A stretch of DNA of 64,000 nucleotides, taken from contig NZ_LN848257.1 of assembly GCF_001499735.1 (NCBI RefSeq), forward strand, positions 3,524,409 to 3,588,408, given 5' to 3'. This document shows, piece by piece, positions 46,489 to 55,825 of the stretch; the stretch's first letter is position 1, and each line of letters starts with the position of its first letter. This stretch comes from Thiocapsa sp. KS1. GTDB taxonomy: Bacteria; Pseudomonadota; Gammaproteobacteria; Chromatiales; Chromatiaceae. Position numbers and translations under genes: made by a program. The notes beneath the pieces were generated by a model. The model was given only the letters and a program-made list of their open reading frames with translations, was not told the origin of the DNA and searched no databases.

Positions 46489-46824
46489 TCAGCCCTGCGC
46501 GGGCTCCTCGCCCTCGCTCACCTTCGGGCTGGTGCCGCGATGATCGCTTTTCTTCTCCTTGTGACGCAGGACTTGGCGATCGAGCTTGTCGATCAGACCG
46601 TCGATGGCGGCATACATGTCCTCATGGACGGAATCGGCAAAGACCTTGCTGCCGTTGATATGCAGTGTGGCTTCCGCCTTCTGGGCAAGCTTCTCGACGC
46701 TGAGTACGACGTGCGCGTTGATGACATGATCGAAGTGACGCGCGAGGCGCTCGAACTTCGTGTCGACGTAGCCCTTCAGCGCATCGGTGACGTCGATGTG
46801 ATGACCCGTCAGGTTGATCTGCAT
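46489..46824 (-). CDS. hpf: Ribosome hibernation promoting factor (short form)
   Basis: Binds the 30S decoding region and favours 100S ribosome dimers in stationary phase. The 111 residues have the family core MQINLTGHHIDVTDALKGYV and the segment EDMYAAIDGLIDKLDRQVLRH. It is followed by a polar tail (SDHRGTSPKVSEGEEPAQG), slightly longer than the 95-residue E. coli form. It lies 30 bp downstream of rpoN. Confidence 0.94.
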   Translation of the reverse strand: MQINLTGHHIDVTDALKGYVDTKFERLARHFDHVINAHVVLSVEKLAQKAEATLHINGSKVFADSVHEDMYAAIDGLIDKLDRQVLRHKEKKSDHRGTSPKVSEGEEPAQG

Positions 46825-46854
46825 CTTGTGACTCCTTATGGTTCAAACGGCCTG

Positions 46855-48339
46855 TCAATCCAGGCGTTTGCGCTCGTTCGAGGGTGGAACCCCCATGGCC
46901 TCGCGGTACTTGGCGACGGTTCGCCGCGCGACATTGATCCCCTGATCGGCGAGCTCCTGCGCGATCTTGCTGTCGCTCATGGGCTTTCTCGCGGACTCGC
47001 CGGCGATCAGCTTGCGGATCAGGGCACGAATGGCGGTCGACGAGCATTCGCCGCCGGAAGCGGTGTTGACGTGCGAGGAAAAAAAATACTTGAACTCGAA
47101 TGTCCCTCGCGGCGTGTGCATGTACTTCTGCGTCGTCACCCGAGACACGGTCGACTCATGCAGCTCCAACGCCTCGGCGACATCGCGCAGAACCATCGGC
47201 TTCATCGCCTCGTCCCCGTGCTCGAAGAACTCCTGCTGCATCTCGACGATCTTGGCGCCGACCCGCAGGACCGTGTCGTTGCGGCTGGCTAGGCTCTTGA
47301 TGAACCAGCGTGCCTCCTGGAGATGGCTCTTCAGGGTCACGCCGTCCGCACTCTGATCGGCCCGTCGGATCAGGCGTGCGTAATCGGCGTTCACTCTGAG
47401 TTTAGGCGTCGATTCGGGATTTAGCTCGACGGACCAGCGCCCGTCGCGTTTGCGGACAAAGATATCAGGGATGACATATTGGGCCGGAGTACCGGCGATC
47501 AGGCTGCCGGGTCGCGGATTGAGCTGGCGGATCAGGGTCAGCGCGCCCGAAACGGTCTCCTCGGATTCCTTCAACTGACGTACCAGAGAGGCGATGTCGC
47601 GCCTGGCCAGATGCTCGAACCCGTCGCGGCACACCGCGATGGCGGTGCTGCGCCAGGGCGTGTCGGGGGGCAGTTGACTCAACTGGATCAGCAGGCATTC
47701 GGGAAGATTGCGGGCACCCACGCCGGGCGGGTCGAATGACTGAACGCGGTGAACGACCGCTTCCACCTCCTCGGAGCTGACCTCGGGATGATCGATGGTC
47801 GCGAGCAGCTCCTCGACATCGATGCGCAGATAGCCATCGGCATCGATCGAGTCGATGACGGCTTGGGCGATCATGTTGTCGCGCTCGCTCAGGCGGCAGA
47901 GGTTGAGCTGCCAGGCAAGGTGATCGAGCAGGGTCTGAGGGCGACTCTGCTGGGCGAATGGATCGTAATCCGAGCCGTCGTCCGAGCCGTGCGAGGTGCT
48001 CGGCAGGTAGGAGTCGAAGACGTCGGTCCAGAGGGTGTCGACCGGCAGATCGTCGGGCATCTCGTTGGATTCGGCATGCACCTCGCGGTCGACGGCCTGC
48101 TCGATCGGCGCCCGAGGCGTTTCGATATCCTCGCTCTCGATCGTGCCCGACTCCCGAGCATCGCTCGCGTTGAAGCGATCCGCCTCGTCGCCTTCCTCCA
48201 ACATCAGGTTGGTGTCGAGCGCTTCCTGAATCTCTTTTTGGAGCTCAAGCGTCGACAACTGCAACAGACGAATCGCCTGCTGCAACTGAGGCGTCATGGT
48301 CAGGTGTTGGCCGAGCCGAAGCTGGATGGATTGCTTCAT
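46855..48339 (-). CDS. rpoN: RNA polymerase sigma-54 factor
   Basis: Sigma-54 for -24/-12 promoters. The 494 residues have the Q-rich activator-interacting region I (MKQSIQLRLGQHLTMTPQLQ), an acidic region II, the core-binding and HTH regions, and the C-terminal RpoN box ARRTVAKYREAMGVP. ATG 48339 starts the conserved N terminus. A TTG at 48360 adds seven unlikely residues. It follows lptB as in E. coli. Confidence 0.96.
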   Translation of the reverse strand: MKQSIQLRLGQHLTMTPQLQQAIRLLQLSTLELQKEIQEALDTNLMLEEGDEADRFNASDARESGTIESEDIETPRAPIEQAVDREVHAESNEMPDDLPVDTLWTDVFDSYLPSTSHGSDDGSDYDPFAQQSRPQTLLDHLAWQLNLCRLSERDNMIAQAVIDSIDADGYLRIDVEELLATIDHPEVSSEEVEAVVHRVQSFDPPGVGARNLPECLLIQLSQLPPDTPWRSTAIAVCRDGFEHLARRDIASLVRQLKESEETVSGALTLIRQLNPRPGSLIAGTPAQYVIPDIFVRKRDGRWSVELNPESTPKLRVNADYARLIRRADQSADGVTLKSHLQEARWFIKSLASRNDTVLRVGAKIVEMQQEFFEHGDEAMKPMVLRDVAEALELHESTVSRVTTQKYMHTPRGTFEFKYFFSSHVNTASGGECSSTAIRALIRKLIAGESARKPMSDSKIAQELADQGINVARRTVAKYREAMGVPPSNERKRLD

Positions 48340-48509
48340 GAATCGCGGATGCGTTCTCAAGGTGTTCGGTCAGGACGCCACCATGGCACATCCTGCTCGA
48401 TTCCAGCCGTTTCAGTCCAGTGAGGGCGTCGTCAGCCGAGGCAGGATTCTCATCTTACACCCAACATCGGCGAAAGAGCAGCCAGCATCCGCCCGCTCTA
48501 CATGGCGCT

Positions 48510-49262
48510 CTACATCGAGAAATCCGCTCCCAGGTAGACGTCGCGCACCTGCTGATCGGCCAGCAGCTGCGTCGGGGTCCCGGCTGCGATCACGCATCCG
48601 GAGCTGATGATGTAGCCCCGGTCGCAGATGTCGAGCGTCTCGCGGACGTTGTGATCCGTGATCAGCACCCCGATTCCGCGATCGCGCAGGTGCGACACGA
48701 TCGCCTTGATATCCCCGACGGCGATGGGATCGACCCCGGCGAAGGGCTCGTCGAGCAGCATTACCAGAGGATCGACGGCGAGCGCCCGGGCGATCTCGAG
48801 ACGCCGCCGCTCCCCGCCCGAGAGGCTGAGCGCGAGCGATCCGCCGACATGCGCGATCCCGAGCTCCTCGAGCAGGCGCTCGCAGCGCAGCCTTCGGTCC
48901 GCGCGCGAGAGATCCCCGCGGGCCTCGAGAATGGCGAGGATGTTGTCGCGTGCCGTGAGTTTGCGGAAGACCGAGGGCTCCTGCGCCAGATAGCTCAGGC
49001 CGGCGCGCGCGCGGGCATGCATGGGCTTCAAGGTGATGTCCTGCCCGCTCAACGCGATGCGGCCCTCGTCCGCCGGGATCAGGCCGACGATCAGATAGAA
49101 GCAGGTGGTCTTGCCCGCACCGTTGGGTCCGAGCAGGCCGACCACCTCGCCGGCATCGACACCGACGCTCACGTCCTGCAGGACCTGCCGGCCGCGATAG
49201 CTCTTCTTGAGATGCTCCGCGCGCAGCGTGCTGGACCGGCTGCCCGAAAGAATAGCGTTCAT
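48510..49262 (-). CDS. lptB: LPS export ABC transporter ATP-binding protein LptB
   Basis: ATPase driving LPS extraction from the inner membrane with LptFG. The 250 residues have Walker [12 protein letters not shown], signature [17 protein letters not shown], and Walker [18 protein letters not shown]. The ATG at 49262 touches the arm of an inverted-arm element that fills the whole gap to lptA. No Shine-Dalgarno is visible. Translation may therefore depend on the element or on coupling to lptA. Confidence 0.95.
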   Translation of the reverse strand: MNAILSGSRSSTLRAEHLKKSYRGRQVLQDVSVGVDAGEVVGLLGPNGAGKTTCFYLIVGLIPADEGRIALSGQDITLKPMHARARAGLSYLAQEPSVFRKLTARDNILAILEARGDLSRADRRLRCERLLEELGIAHVGGSLALSLSGGERRRLEIARALAVDPLVMLLDEPFAGVDPIAVGDIKAIVSHLRDRGIGVLITDHNVRETLDICDRGYIISSGCVIAAGTPTQLLADQQVRDVYLGADFSM

Positions 49263-49349
49263 CTAAACCGCGCTGGCTCGGAGGCTATGGGTGACGTCGG
49301 AGATCCGGTCCCGTTTCGACCTCGCTGGCTGCGTCCGGCGCGGTTTGAG
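49263..49349. repeat. Inverted-arm element, copy 9 (fills the lptA-lptB gap)
   Basis: About 87 bp with arms CTAAACCGCGC and GCGCGGTTTGAG. Read on the minus strand it begins just after the lptA stop and its last arm ends directly at the lptB ATG, so the element is the entire intercistronic region. Confidence 0.85.
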
Positions 49350-49350
49350 C

Positions 49351-49866
49351 TCATTCTCCCTCCGGCGTGATGGTGATCTTGACCCGTCCGCTCCCGCCGG
49401 CGCGGAAATGGGCGCGGGCGCGATCGTAAACGATGCGCTCGCTCGCGACCCGGTCGGCGCCCTGAATCAGCAGGGCATCCTCGATCAGCGTCAGCTCGTC
49501 CTTGTCGGCGTCGTATTCCATCCGCTTGGCGAAGGCGAGGACCTCGCCCTCGTTGTTGTCGAGGAGCTGCTTGAAGCTGGCGGGCGCACCGAGCGCGATC
49601 ATGAAGCGCGGGCGCCGGTCCTCGCGATGATAGACGGTCACGTGATCGCCGAGGAGCCGCATGCTCCCCTGGTCGACCTGGACATTGCCGACATAGATAC
49701 TGGTGTTCTCCGCCTCCAGGACCTCCACGTCGTCGGCTTCGATGAGGATGGGTTGGCTCGCGTCGTCCTCGAGCGAGCCCGCCGGCGTCCAGGCGACCGC
49801 CATGGCCAGAGTTGCCGACAAGGCGATGCCTCGGAATCGCGGGTCGCAAAATCCTCTGTCGTTCAT
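49351..49866 (-). CDS. lptA: LPS transport periplasmic protein LptA
   Basis: Periplasmic bridge protein of the Lpt machine, a 171-residue beta-jellyroll. The signal sequence spans about residues 1-32 (FRGIALSATLAMAVAWTPAG). The OstA-domain segments ILIEADDVEVLEAENTSIYV and GDHVTVYHRED are typical. The ATG overlaps the lptC stop by 4 bp. Confidence 0.93.
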   Translation of the reverse strand: MNDRGFCDPRFRGIALSATLAMAVAWTPAGSLEDDASQPILIEADDVEVLEAENTSIYVGNVQVDQGSMRLLGDHVTVYHREDRRPRFMIALGAPASFKQLLDNNEGEVLAFAKRMEYDADKDELTLIEDALLIQGADRVASERIVYDRARAHFRAGGSGRVKITITPEGE

Positions 49867-50489
49867 GGATCCTCGGTTTGCTCGGGTGCGATAAAGATGT
49901 GTGCTCGACCGTCGAACTTGGCATGCACCGGGTCATCGTACCAGAGGTGCATCCCGGTCGCGGCGAGTCGGTCCAGCTCGCTGATGACGAGCACCGGGCG
50001 GTCGGTCTCGGCGAAGGCGCGTTTGGGCCAGATCCGCAGCAGCTCGGTCTCCATGCGGGTCGCGCGACGGGTCGCGGTGCCGTCGCGCTCGAGCTCGACC
50101 GCCCCCCGAAGCTGCACTTCCTCGCCGCCGGCGAGGACCAGGCCGGTGTCCGCACGGGCGCGCCAGGGTTCCCCGTCGCTCTCGTCTTCGCGTTGATACA
50201 GGGTCATGCGCGGTCGGTCGAGCTCCGAGAGGTCCTCCTCGACGTACTGACGCAGCTCCTCGGCGATCAGGCGCCGGCTCGGTTTGCCCGTGGCGTCGGT
50301 CTCGACCGCCGTGAAGCGCGCGACCACATAATCCGGCAGTCGCGCCCGCACGATCTCGGGCACGGGCACATCCGGTGCGGGCCGGAGTTGCCACCAGCCC
50401 AACAGCCCGGATGCGACGAAGAAGGCGCCGAGGATCCACTGCTGTGCCGACCAGATCGGCAGGCCGGTCACCCGGATACGTGCGCTCAT
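49863..50489 (-). CDS. lptC: LPS export protein LptC
   Basis: Bitopic inner-membrane member of the Lpt complex, 208 residues. One transmembrane helix lies near the N terminus (IWSAQQWILGAFFVASGLLG). The rest is a periplasmic DUF1239 beta-jellyroll with FTAVETDATGKPSRRLIAEE and an LTLYQ-like segment (MTLYQRED). The start overlaps the kdsC stop (ATGA). Confidence 0.92.
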   Translation of the reverse strand: MSARIRVTGLPIWSAQQWILGAFFVASGLLGWWQLRPAPDVPVPEIVRARLPDYVVARFTAVETDATGKPSRRLIAEELRQYVEEDLSELDRPRMTLYQREDESDGEPWRARADTGLVLAGGEEVQLRGAVELERDGTATRRATRMETELLRIWPKRAFAETDRPVLVISELDRLAATGMHLWYDDPVHAKFDGRAHIFIAPEQTEDP

Positions 50490-51007
50490 CCTTCGCCCGC
50501 CACCATCCGCGCCCAGGTGCCTTGGGCCTCCATGATCAGCTCGCAGACCTCGCGCGCGGCGCCGCGCCCTCCGTTTGCTTGGGTGCAGAAGTGGGCATGA
50601 CCCCGCACCAGATGGTGGGCGTCCCCGACCGCGATGGCCAAGCCGACCCGCCGCATGATCGGCAGATCCACGAGGTCGTCTCCGACATAGGCGATGGACA
50701 CATCCTCGAGCGCAAGGTCGCGTTTGAGCGCCTCGTAAGCCGGCAGCTTCTCGCGGCATCCTTGAAAAAGGTGAGCGACCCCCAGGCCCTCCATGCGGAT
50801 CCGCACCACCTGCGAGGTGCGCCCCGTGATGACGCCGATCCGCACCCCGCTCTGCTGCAACATCACCATGCCGTGTCCGTCACGCGAGTTGAACGCCTTG
50901 TATTCCTGTCCGTCGTCGCCGAGATACAGGCTGCCGTCGGTCAGCACCCCGTCGACATCGAAGATGACCAGGCGAATCCGGGCGGCGCGTTCGAGGATGT
51001 CTTGCAT
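50486..51007 (-). CDS. kdsC: 3-deoxy-D-manno-octulosonate 8-phosphate phosphatase KdsC
   Basis: HAD phosphatase releasing KDO from KDO-8-P for lipid A-core synthesis. Its 173 residues match cap-less C0 family members. Motif I is LVIFDVDGVLTDG, motif II is IGVITGRTS, and motif IV is YVGDDLVDLPIM. ATG 51007 has GAGGA at a good distance. The open frame continues upstream through a heptad tract and is not coding there. Confidence 0.95.
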   Translation of the reverse strand: MQDILERAARIRLVIFDVDGVLTDGSLYLGDDGQEYKAFNSRDGHGMVMLQQSGVRIGVITGRTSQVVRIRMEGLGVAHLFQGCREKLPAYEALKRDLALEDVSIAYVGDDLVDLPIMRRVGLAIAVGDAHHLVRGHAHFCTQANGGRGAAREVCELIMEAQGTWARMVAGEG

Positions 51008-51049
51008 GGGGTCGGTCCTCTTGTTGGTGTTGCGTCGGGGATCGGGAAA

Positions 51050-51147
51050 GCCTCCGGCCTCCAGCTTCCAGCTCACTGCGATTGGCGATCTGCTTTCATC
51101 CACGATCATCGTGCTGGCGGCTGGCGGCTGGCGGCTGGCGGCTCCCT
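51050..51147. repeat. Heptanucleotide tract between kdsD and kdsC
   Basis: Fourteen 7-bp units in one phase: GCCTCCG, GCCTCCA, GCTTCCA, GCTCACT, GCGATTG, GCGATCT, GCTTTCA, TCCACGA, TCATCGT, then four perfect GCTGGCG (51113-51140) and GCTCCCT. Twelve of the fourteen start with GC. It ends on the first base of the kdsD stop triplet. Confidence 0.8.
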
Positions 51148-52166
51148 CACATCACCCCGGCGCGCAACAGGTCGTGCATGTTCAAGGCTCCGATCGGCCG
51201 CCCGGACGCGTCGACCACCACCAGCGCATTGATGGATCGCGACTCCATGAGACGCAATGCCTCGGCCGCAAGCGCGTCGGCCTGGATGGTGATGCAGTTG
51301 CGGGTCAGCACCGTGTCGATGGCGGTGCGATGCACATCGATCCCGCGGTCGAGTGCGCGTCGCAGATCGCCGTCGGTGAAGATGCCGGCCAGCCGGCCCT
51401 CGGCGTCGACCACGGCGCTCATGCCCAAGCCCTTGCGCGACATCTCCTCCAGGGTCTCGCGCAGGGTCGTGCCGAGAGGGACCGCGGGCAGCCGCTCGTC
51501 GCGATGCATGATCTCTCCGACACGCAGCAACAGCCGGCGCCCGAGGCTGCCTGCAGGATGGGAGCGGGCAAAGTCCTCGGCGGTGAATCCGCGGCTTTCG
51601 AGCAGGGCGATCGCCAAGGCATCGCCCATCGCCAGCGTCGCAGTGGTGCTCGAGGTCGGGGCAAGGCCGAGCGGACAGGCCTCGCTTGCGACGCTCACGT
51701 CGAGGTGGACATCGCTCTCCCGAGCCAGGGTGGAGGCGGATTTGCCGGTCATGCTGATCAAGGGTACGCCGAGCCGTTTGAGCAGCGGCAAGAGCATGAG
51801 CAGCTCCGCGGTCTCGCCCGAGTTGGATAGGGCCAGCACCACATCGCGGGGCGTGATCATGCCGAGGTCGCCGTGGCTGGCCTCGCCCGGATGCACGAAG
51901 AAGGCGGGACTCCCGGTGCTGGCCAGGGTCGCGGCGATCTTGCCGCCGATGTGGCCCGACTTGCCCATCCCGAGCACGACGATGCGGCCCTCGCAGGCCA
52001 GCATGTACCGGCAGGCGGCGACGAAGTCGTCGTCGATCCGCTCGGCCAGAGCCGTCACCGCGGCGGCCTCGGTCTCGATGACGGCGCGCCCGAGCGCCTT
52101 GATCTCGGCAGCATCGCCGAGCTCAAGCGGGACCTGCGGGCTGCCGAGTCTGCGTGGATCTGTCAT
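51147..52166 (-). CDS. kdsD: D-arabinose 5-phosphate isomerase KdsD
   Basis: Makes arabinose-5-phosphate for KDO synthesis. The 339-residue protein has an N-terminal SIS domain (VVLGMGKSGHIGGKIAATLA, PGEASHGDLGMI, ALSNSGET) and two C-terminal CBS domains (GIFTDGDLRRAL, INALVVVDASGRPIGALNMH). It is the first gene of the kds-lpt-rpoN-pts cluster. The ATG at 52166 directly follows the arm of an inverted-arm element and lacks a Shine-Dalgarno. Confidence 0.96.
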   Translation of the reverse strand: MTDPRRLGSPQVPLELGDAAEIKALGRAVIETEAAAVTALAERIDDDFVAACRYMLACEGRIVVLGMGKSGHIGGKIAATLASTGSPAFFVHPGEASHGDLGMITPRDVVLALSNSGETAELLMLLPLLKRLGVPLISMTGKSASTLARESDVHLDVSVASEACPLGLAPTSSTTATLAMGDALAIALLESRGFTAEDFARSHPAGSLGRRLLLRVGEIMHRDERLPAVPLGTTLRETLEEMSRKGLGMSAVVDAEGRLAGIFTDGDLRRALDRGIDVHRTAIDTVLTRNCITIQADALAAEALRLMESRSINALVVVDASGRPIGALNMHDLLRAGVM

Positions 52167-52254
52167 GCTAAACCGCGTCCGGAGCGAGGTGCTCATCTTC
52201 GAGTGAGTTCGACGTTTGGTGCAGCCACAGCCCTCGGCGGGGACGCGGTTTAAC
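52167..52254. repeat. Inverted-arm element, copy 10 (leader of kdsD)
   Basis: An 88-bp element with arms GCTAAACCGCGTCC and GGACGCGGTTTAAC. On the minus strand its arm ends immediately at the kdsD ATG, so it forms the 5' leader of the cluster. Confidence 0.9.
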
Positions 52255-52408
52255 CTGGAATTCTCAGTTGCGCCGTCTCGCCGATCGAAAAGGGCGCATC
52301 GCAAAAGTACACCAACGAGAGGCCCGATGTCCCCGGGGATCCCGGTGAGCGCGGGTCTGGCCGTCTCCGAATCCATCGTCATCCATCCTCGGGGAATCGC
52401 TCCGAACC

Positions 52409-52972
52409 ATGAGTCGCATCCTACCCCTCAGAAGTAGTTGGGACCCGGGTCCCGACGACACATCGTTTTATCCCGACGACCTCCCCGAGGAGTGGCGGCT
52501 GACCTACTTCGCCAACGCGCTCGATGCCGTGCTGCTCGGCGAGGATATCTGGCGACAGGCCGATGCGCAGCTCATGGAGCGATGGTGTCGCGATGTGCCG
52601 GACTCCTTCCGATTTTATCTTCGCACGGAGGAATCCGGTGAAGGCTTCTCCGGTTGTTCATCGCTTCATGGATGTCTGGGAGAGCGCTTGGGCGGATGGC
52701 TCGTCCCCCCGGATCGGCATGGGGAATCAGACCTTCGAGGGTCCTGCTATGCGATGGTTGATGCCGTCACCGCGGCGGCGGATTCACGGGCCCCGGCCCT
52801 CGCCTGCGCCGTGCCGGACGGGCTCGTCACCGACCTGCGCGCGGCACGCGCCTGGCTGGAGACCTATGCCGCGGCAGCGCGAGGTCGGCCGGCGCTCGCC
52901 TTGATGGGGCAGTCCCGATTCGAGGACGTTCGCCGTTGGCAGGCCCTGGTGCAGTTGCTCGGTGTGGGTTGA
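52409..52972 (+). CDS. DUF72-like hypothetical protein
   Basis: A 187-residue protein. Its N-terminal half, with SSWDPGPDDTSFYPDDLPEE, WRLTYFANALDAVLL and RWCRDVPDSFRFYLR, resembles the start of DUF72 (YecE) TIM-barrel proteins. The protein is shorter than the usual 240-300 residues and the C-terminal half is not recognisable. The function is unknown. It lies between kdsD (divergent) and mlaF. Confidence 0.65.
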   Translation: MSRILPLRSSWDPGPDDTSFYPDDLPEEWRLTYFANALDAVLLGEDIWRQADAQLMERWCRDVPDSFRFYLRTEESGEGFSGCSSLHGCLGERLGGWLVPPDRHGESDLRGSCYAMVDAVTAAADSRAPALACAVPDGLVTDLRAARAWLETYAAAARGRPALALMGQSRFEDVRRWQALVQLLGVG

Positions 52973-53098
52973 CGCTCCGGCGCAAGGCCGCCAAAATGCC
53001 GTGTTTTACAGCCGCGCCGACAGCGACAGCACTATGGGAAGTCGACGCCCCCGGCCAAGAGCCGCGCAACAGCCTCCGCGACCGACGCCGCCGATCCC

Positions 53099-53956
53099 TT
53101 GGACACCGCAGCGCAAGACGCAGCAGCGCCCGAGCAGCCTCCGAGTCCCTGCGGGGACATCCTGGTCAAGATCCGCGGGCTCAGTTTTCGACGCGGCTCG
53201 CAGGTCATCCTCGATCGGGTGGACATGGATATCCGCCGAGGCGCCGTGACCGCGGTGATGGGTCCGAGCGGCACGGGCAAGACCACACTGCTCAAGCTGA
53301 TCACCGGGCAGCTACTTCCGGACGCGGGCAGCATCGAGATCGACGGCGAGCTCGTCCACACGCTCGGCACGTCGGCGCTCTTTCGGCTGCGTCGGCGCAT
53401 GGGCATGCTGTTTCAGAGCGGCGCCCTTCTGACGGATCTAAACGTCTTCGACAACGTCGCCTATCCCCTGCGCGAGCACACGGATCTCAGCCCTTCGATG
53501 CTGCGCAAGCTGGTTCTGCTCAAGCTCGAAGCGGTCGGTCTGCGCGGTGCGCGGGATCTGATGCCGGGCGAGCTCTCGGGCGGGATGGCGCGTCGCGTCG
53601 CCCTCGCCCGTGCGATCGCGTTGGACCCGGACATGATCCTCTACGACGAGCCCTTCACGGGGCAGGACCCGATCTCCAAGGGTATGCTGGTAACCCTGAT
53701 CCGACAGCTCAATGATGCCGCCGGCCTGACGAGTGTCCTGGTATCTCACGACGTGGACGAGACGGCGCGCATCGCGGACCACATCTATGTCATCTCGCAC
53801 GGCGAGGTGATCGCGCAAGGGACGCCGGAGGAGATCGCCGCGGACCGCTCGGCCTGGGTGCGTCAGTTCATGGACGGCATCCCGGATGGGCCGGTGCACT
53901 TTCATTATTCTGCGCCGCCGTTGGTCGACGATCTTCTGCCCCGAGGTGTCGTCTGA
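53099..53956 (+). CDS. mlaF: Phospholipid transport ATP-binding protein MlaF
   Basis: ATPase of the MlaFEDB complex, which keeps outer-membrane lipid asymmetry. The protein has 285 residues. Walker A is [20 protein letters not shown], signature [18 protein letters not shown], Walker [16 protein letters not shown]. The MlaF tail is present as [15 protein letters not shown]. The start is a TTG at 53099. No ATG is available before the conserved region. It overlaps mlaE by one base. Confidence 0.95.
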   Translation: MDTAAQDAAAPEQPPSPCGDILVKIRGLSFRRGSQVILDRVDMDIRRGAVTAVMGPSGTGKTTLLKLITGQLLPDAGSIEIDGELVHTLGTSALFRLRRRMGMLFQSGALLTDLNVFDNVAYPLREHTDLSPSMLRKLVLLKLEAVGLRGARDLMPGELSGGMARRVALARAIALDPDMILYDEPFTGQDPISKGMLVTLIRQLNDAAGLTSVLVSHDVDETARIADHIYVISHGEVIAQGTPEEIAADRSAWVRQFMDGIPDGPVHFHYSAPPLVDDLLPRGVV

Positions 53957-54738
53957 TGCTTCTGGACGGCTTGGCGCGGCTGGGACGCAGCGGCCTGGGT
54001 GCGCTGGAGCGGCTCGGACGCGCGCATCTGCTGCTGGCCGGCATGCTGCTGGGCGTCGGCGAGATCCTGCGTCGACCGGGTCTGCTCGCCGCGCAGGTCT
54101 TCAATATCGGCGTGCTCTCGATGCTGATCATCGGGGTCTCCGGCTTGTTCGTCGGCATGGTACTGGGCCTGCAGGGCTATTACGTCCTGGCCCAGTTCGG
54201 CGCGGCGGAGAGCCTCGGGGTGATGGTCGCCGCCTCGCTGGTGCGCGAGCTCGGCCCGGTGGTGACCGCGCTTCTGGTGGCCGGGCGCGCGGGCTCTGCC
54301 TTGACCGCGGAGATCGGTCTCATGAAGGCGACCGAGCAGCTCTCGGGGCTGGAGATGATGGCGGTCGATCCGGTGCGTCGTATCCTGACGCCGCGTTTTT
54401 TCGGCGGACTGATCGCCATGCCGTTGCTCGCGGCTATGTTCAGCGCGGTCGGTGTGCTCGGCGGCTATTTCGTCGGGGTCGGCCTCCTGGGCGTGGATTC
54501 GGGATCCTTCTGGAGTCAGATGCAATCCAAGGTCGATTTCCACGAGGACATCGTCAACGGCGTGGTCAAGAGCGCGGTCTTCGGTGTCGTGGTGACCTGG
54601 ATCGCCTTGTTTCAGGGGCATGACTCGGTCCCCACCTCGGAGGGCGTGAGCCGGGCGACGACCCGCTCCGTGGTCCACGCCGCACTTGCGGTGCTCGGGC
54701 TGGATTTCGTCCTGACGGCCTTGATGTTCGGAGACTGA
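53956..54738 (+). CDS. mlaE: Phospholipid transport permease MlaE
   Basis: Inner-membrane permease of the Mla system, 260 residues with about five to six helices. The family signatures [40 protein letters not shown] and [18 protein letters not shown] are intact. Its ATG overlaps the mlaF stop (TGATG). Confidence 0.96.
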   Translation: MLLDGLARLGRSGLGALERLGRAHLLLAGMLLGVGEILRRPGLLAAQVFNIGVLSMLIIGVSGLFVGMVLGLQGYYVLAQFGAAESLGVMVAASLVRELGPVVTALLVAGRAGSALTAEIGLMKATEQLSGLEMMAVDPVRRILTPRFFGGLIAMPLLAAMFSAVGVLGGYFVGVGLLGVDSGSFWSQMQSKVDFHEDIVNGVVKSAVFGVVVTWIALFQGHDSVPTSEGVSRATTRSVVHAALAVLGLDFVLTALMFGD

Positions 54739-54743
54739 GTAAG

Positions 54744-55208
54744 ATGGGAAAACAACGCGGCATCGAGATCCTGGTCGGGCTGTTCATGGCAACGGGCTTC
54801 GTGGCCCTGTTCTTCCTGGCGATGCAGGTGAGTAATCTGAGTGCGGCGGTCAACAGCGAGGGCTATCGCCTGACCGCGCGCTTCTCCAACGTGGGCAGCC
54901 TCAAGGCGAGGTCGCCGGTCAGCATGGCGGGTGTACGCGTCGGGCGGGTCGAGGACGTGAGCTTCGACAAGGAGACCTACGAGGCGGTGGTGACCATCCG
55001 GATCGACCCGGGTGTGGATACCATCCCAGACGACACCTTCGCGAATGTCTTCACCGCGGGATTGCTCGGTGAGCAGTACGTCAGCCTGGAGCCGGGCGGG
55101 AGCCCGGAATATCTGCGCGACGGCGACGAGATCGCCCACACCCAGTCGGCCCTGATCCTGGAACAGATGATCGGACAATTCCTATTCAGTAAAGCCGGAG
55201 GCGAATAA
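54744..55208 (+). CDS. mlaD: Phospholipid transport MCE protein MlaD
   Basis: MCE-domain protein that forms a hexameric ring on MlaE. The 154 residues have one N-terminal membrane helix (IEILVGLFMATGFVALFFLA) and the MCE core FSNVGSLKARSPVSMAGVRV. A short C-terminal helix (ILEQMIGQFLF) follows. It sits 5 bp after mlaE and shares one base with mlaC. Confidence 0.95.
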   Translation: MGKQRGIEILVGLFMATGFVALFFLAMQVSNLSAAVNSEGYRLTARFSNVGSLKARSPVSMAGVRVGRVEDVSFDKETYEAVVTIRIDPGVDTIPDDTFANVFTAGLLGEQYVSLEPGGSPEYLRDGDEIAHTQSALILEQMIGQFLFSKAGGE

Positions 55209-55825
55209 TGCCCTATCGACGTTCTTTCTTCCTTCTGTTTGCCCTGCTCGGCGCGCTCTGGTCGAGCGCGTCTTTTGCCTATGCAGACGACGCGACGGCG
55301 CTGGTCAAGCGCACCACCGAGAACATGCTCAAGACCCTGGAGGCGCGCCGCGCCGAGGTCGACCGGGATCCTTCGCTCATCTTCGGGATGATCGAGAGCG
55401 GGGTCGCCCCGCATTTCGATTTCGAGCGCATCACCCAAGGCGCGGTCGGCCAGCCCTGGCGCGACGCGACCCCGGCGCAGCAACGCGCCCTGGTCAACGG
55501 CTTCAAGCAGGTCCTGATCCGCACCTATGCGCGCTCGATCCTGAGCTACTCTGGCGAAGAGATCCGCTACCTTCCGGTCAAGCCGGGTCGCCAGCCCTCC
55601 ACCGTCACCGTCTCCACCGAGATCCTCTCGCCCGGTGCCGCGCCGATCCCGGTGGACTATCGGATGCACAACAACGCCGGCGGCTGGAAGGTCTACGACG
55701 TAGTGATCAACAACGCCAGCCTGGTCGGGAACTACCGCACGAGCTTCTCCAACGAGATCCGCCAAGGCGGAATCGATGGTCTGATCGCCAAGCTCGGCGA
55801 GATGAACTCCCGGATCCGCGAATGA
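55208..55825 (+). CDS. mlaC: Phospholipid-binding periplasmic protein MlaC
   Basis: Periplasmic lipid shuttle between the MlaA and MlaD complexes. The 205-residue protein has a signal peptide of about 26 residues (FALLGALWSSASFAYA) followed by the Tol-Tol-Ttg2-type domain with FDFERITQGAVGQPWRDA and GWKVYDVVINNASLVGNYR. It overlaps mlaB by 4 bp. Confidence 0.95.
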   Translation: MPYRRSFFLLFALLGALWSSASFAYADDATALVKRTTENMLKTLEARRAEVDRDPSLIFGMIESGVAPHFDFERITQGAVGQPWRDATPAQQRALVNGFKQVLIRTYARSILSYSGEEIRYLPVKPGRQPSTVTVSTEILSPGAAPIPVDYRMHNNAGGWKVYDVVINNASLVGNYRTSFSNEIRQGGIDGLIAKLGEMNSRIRE

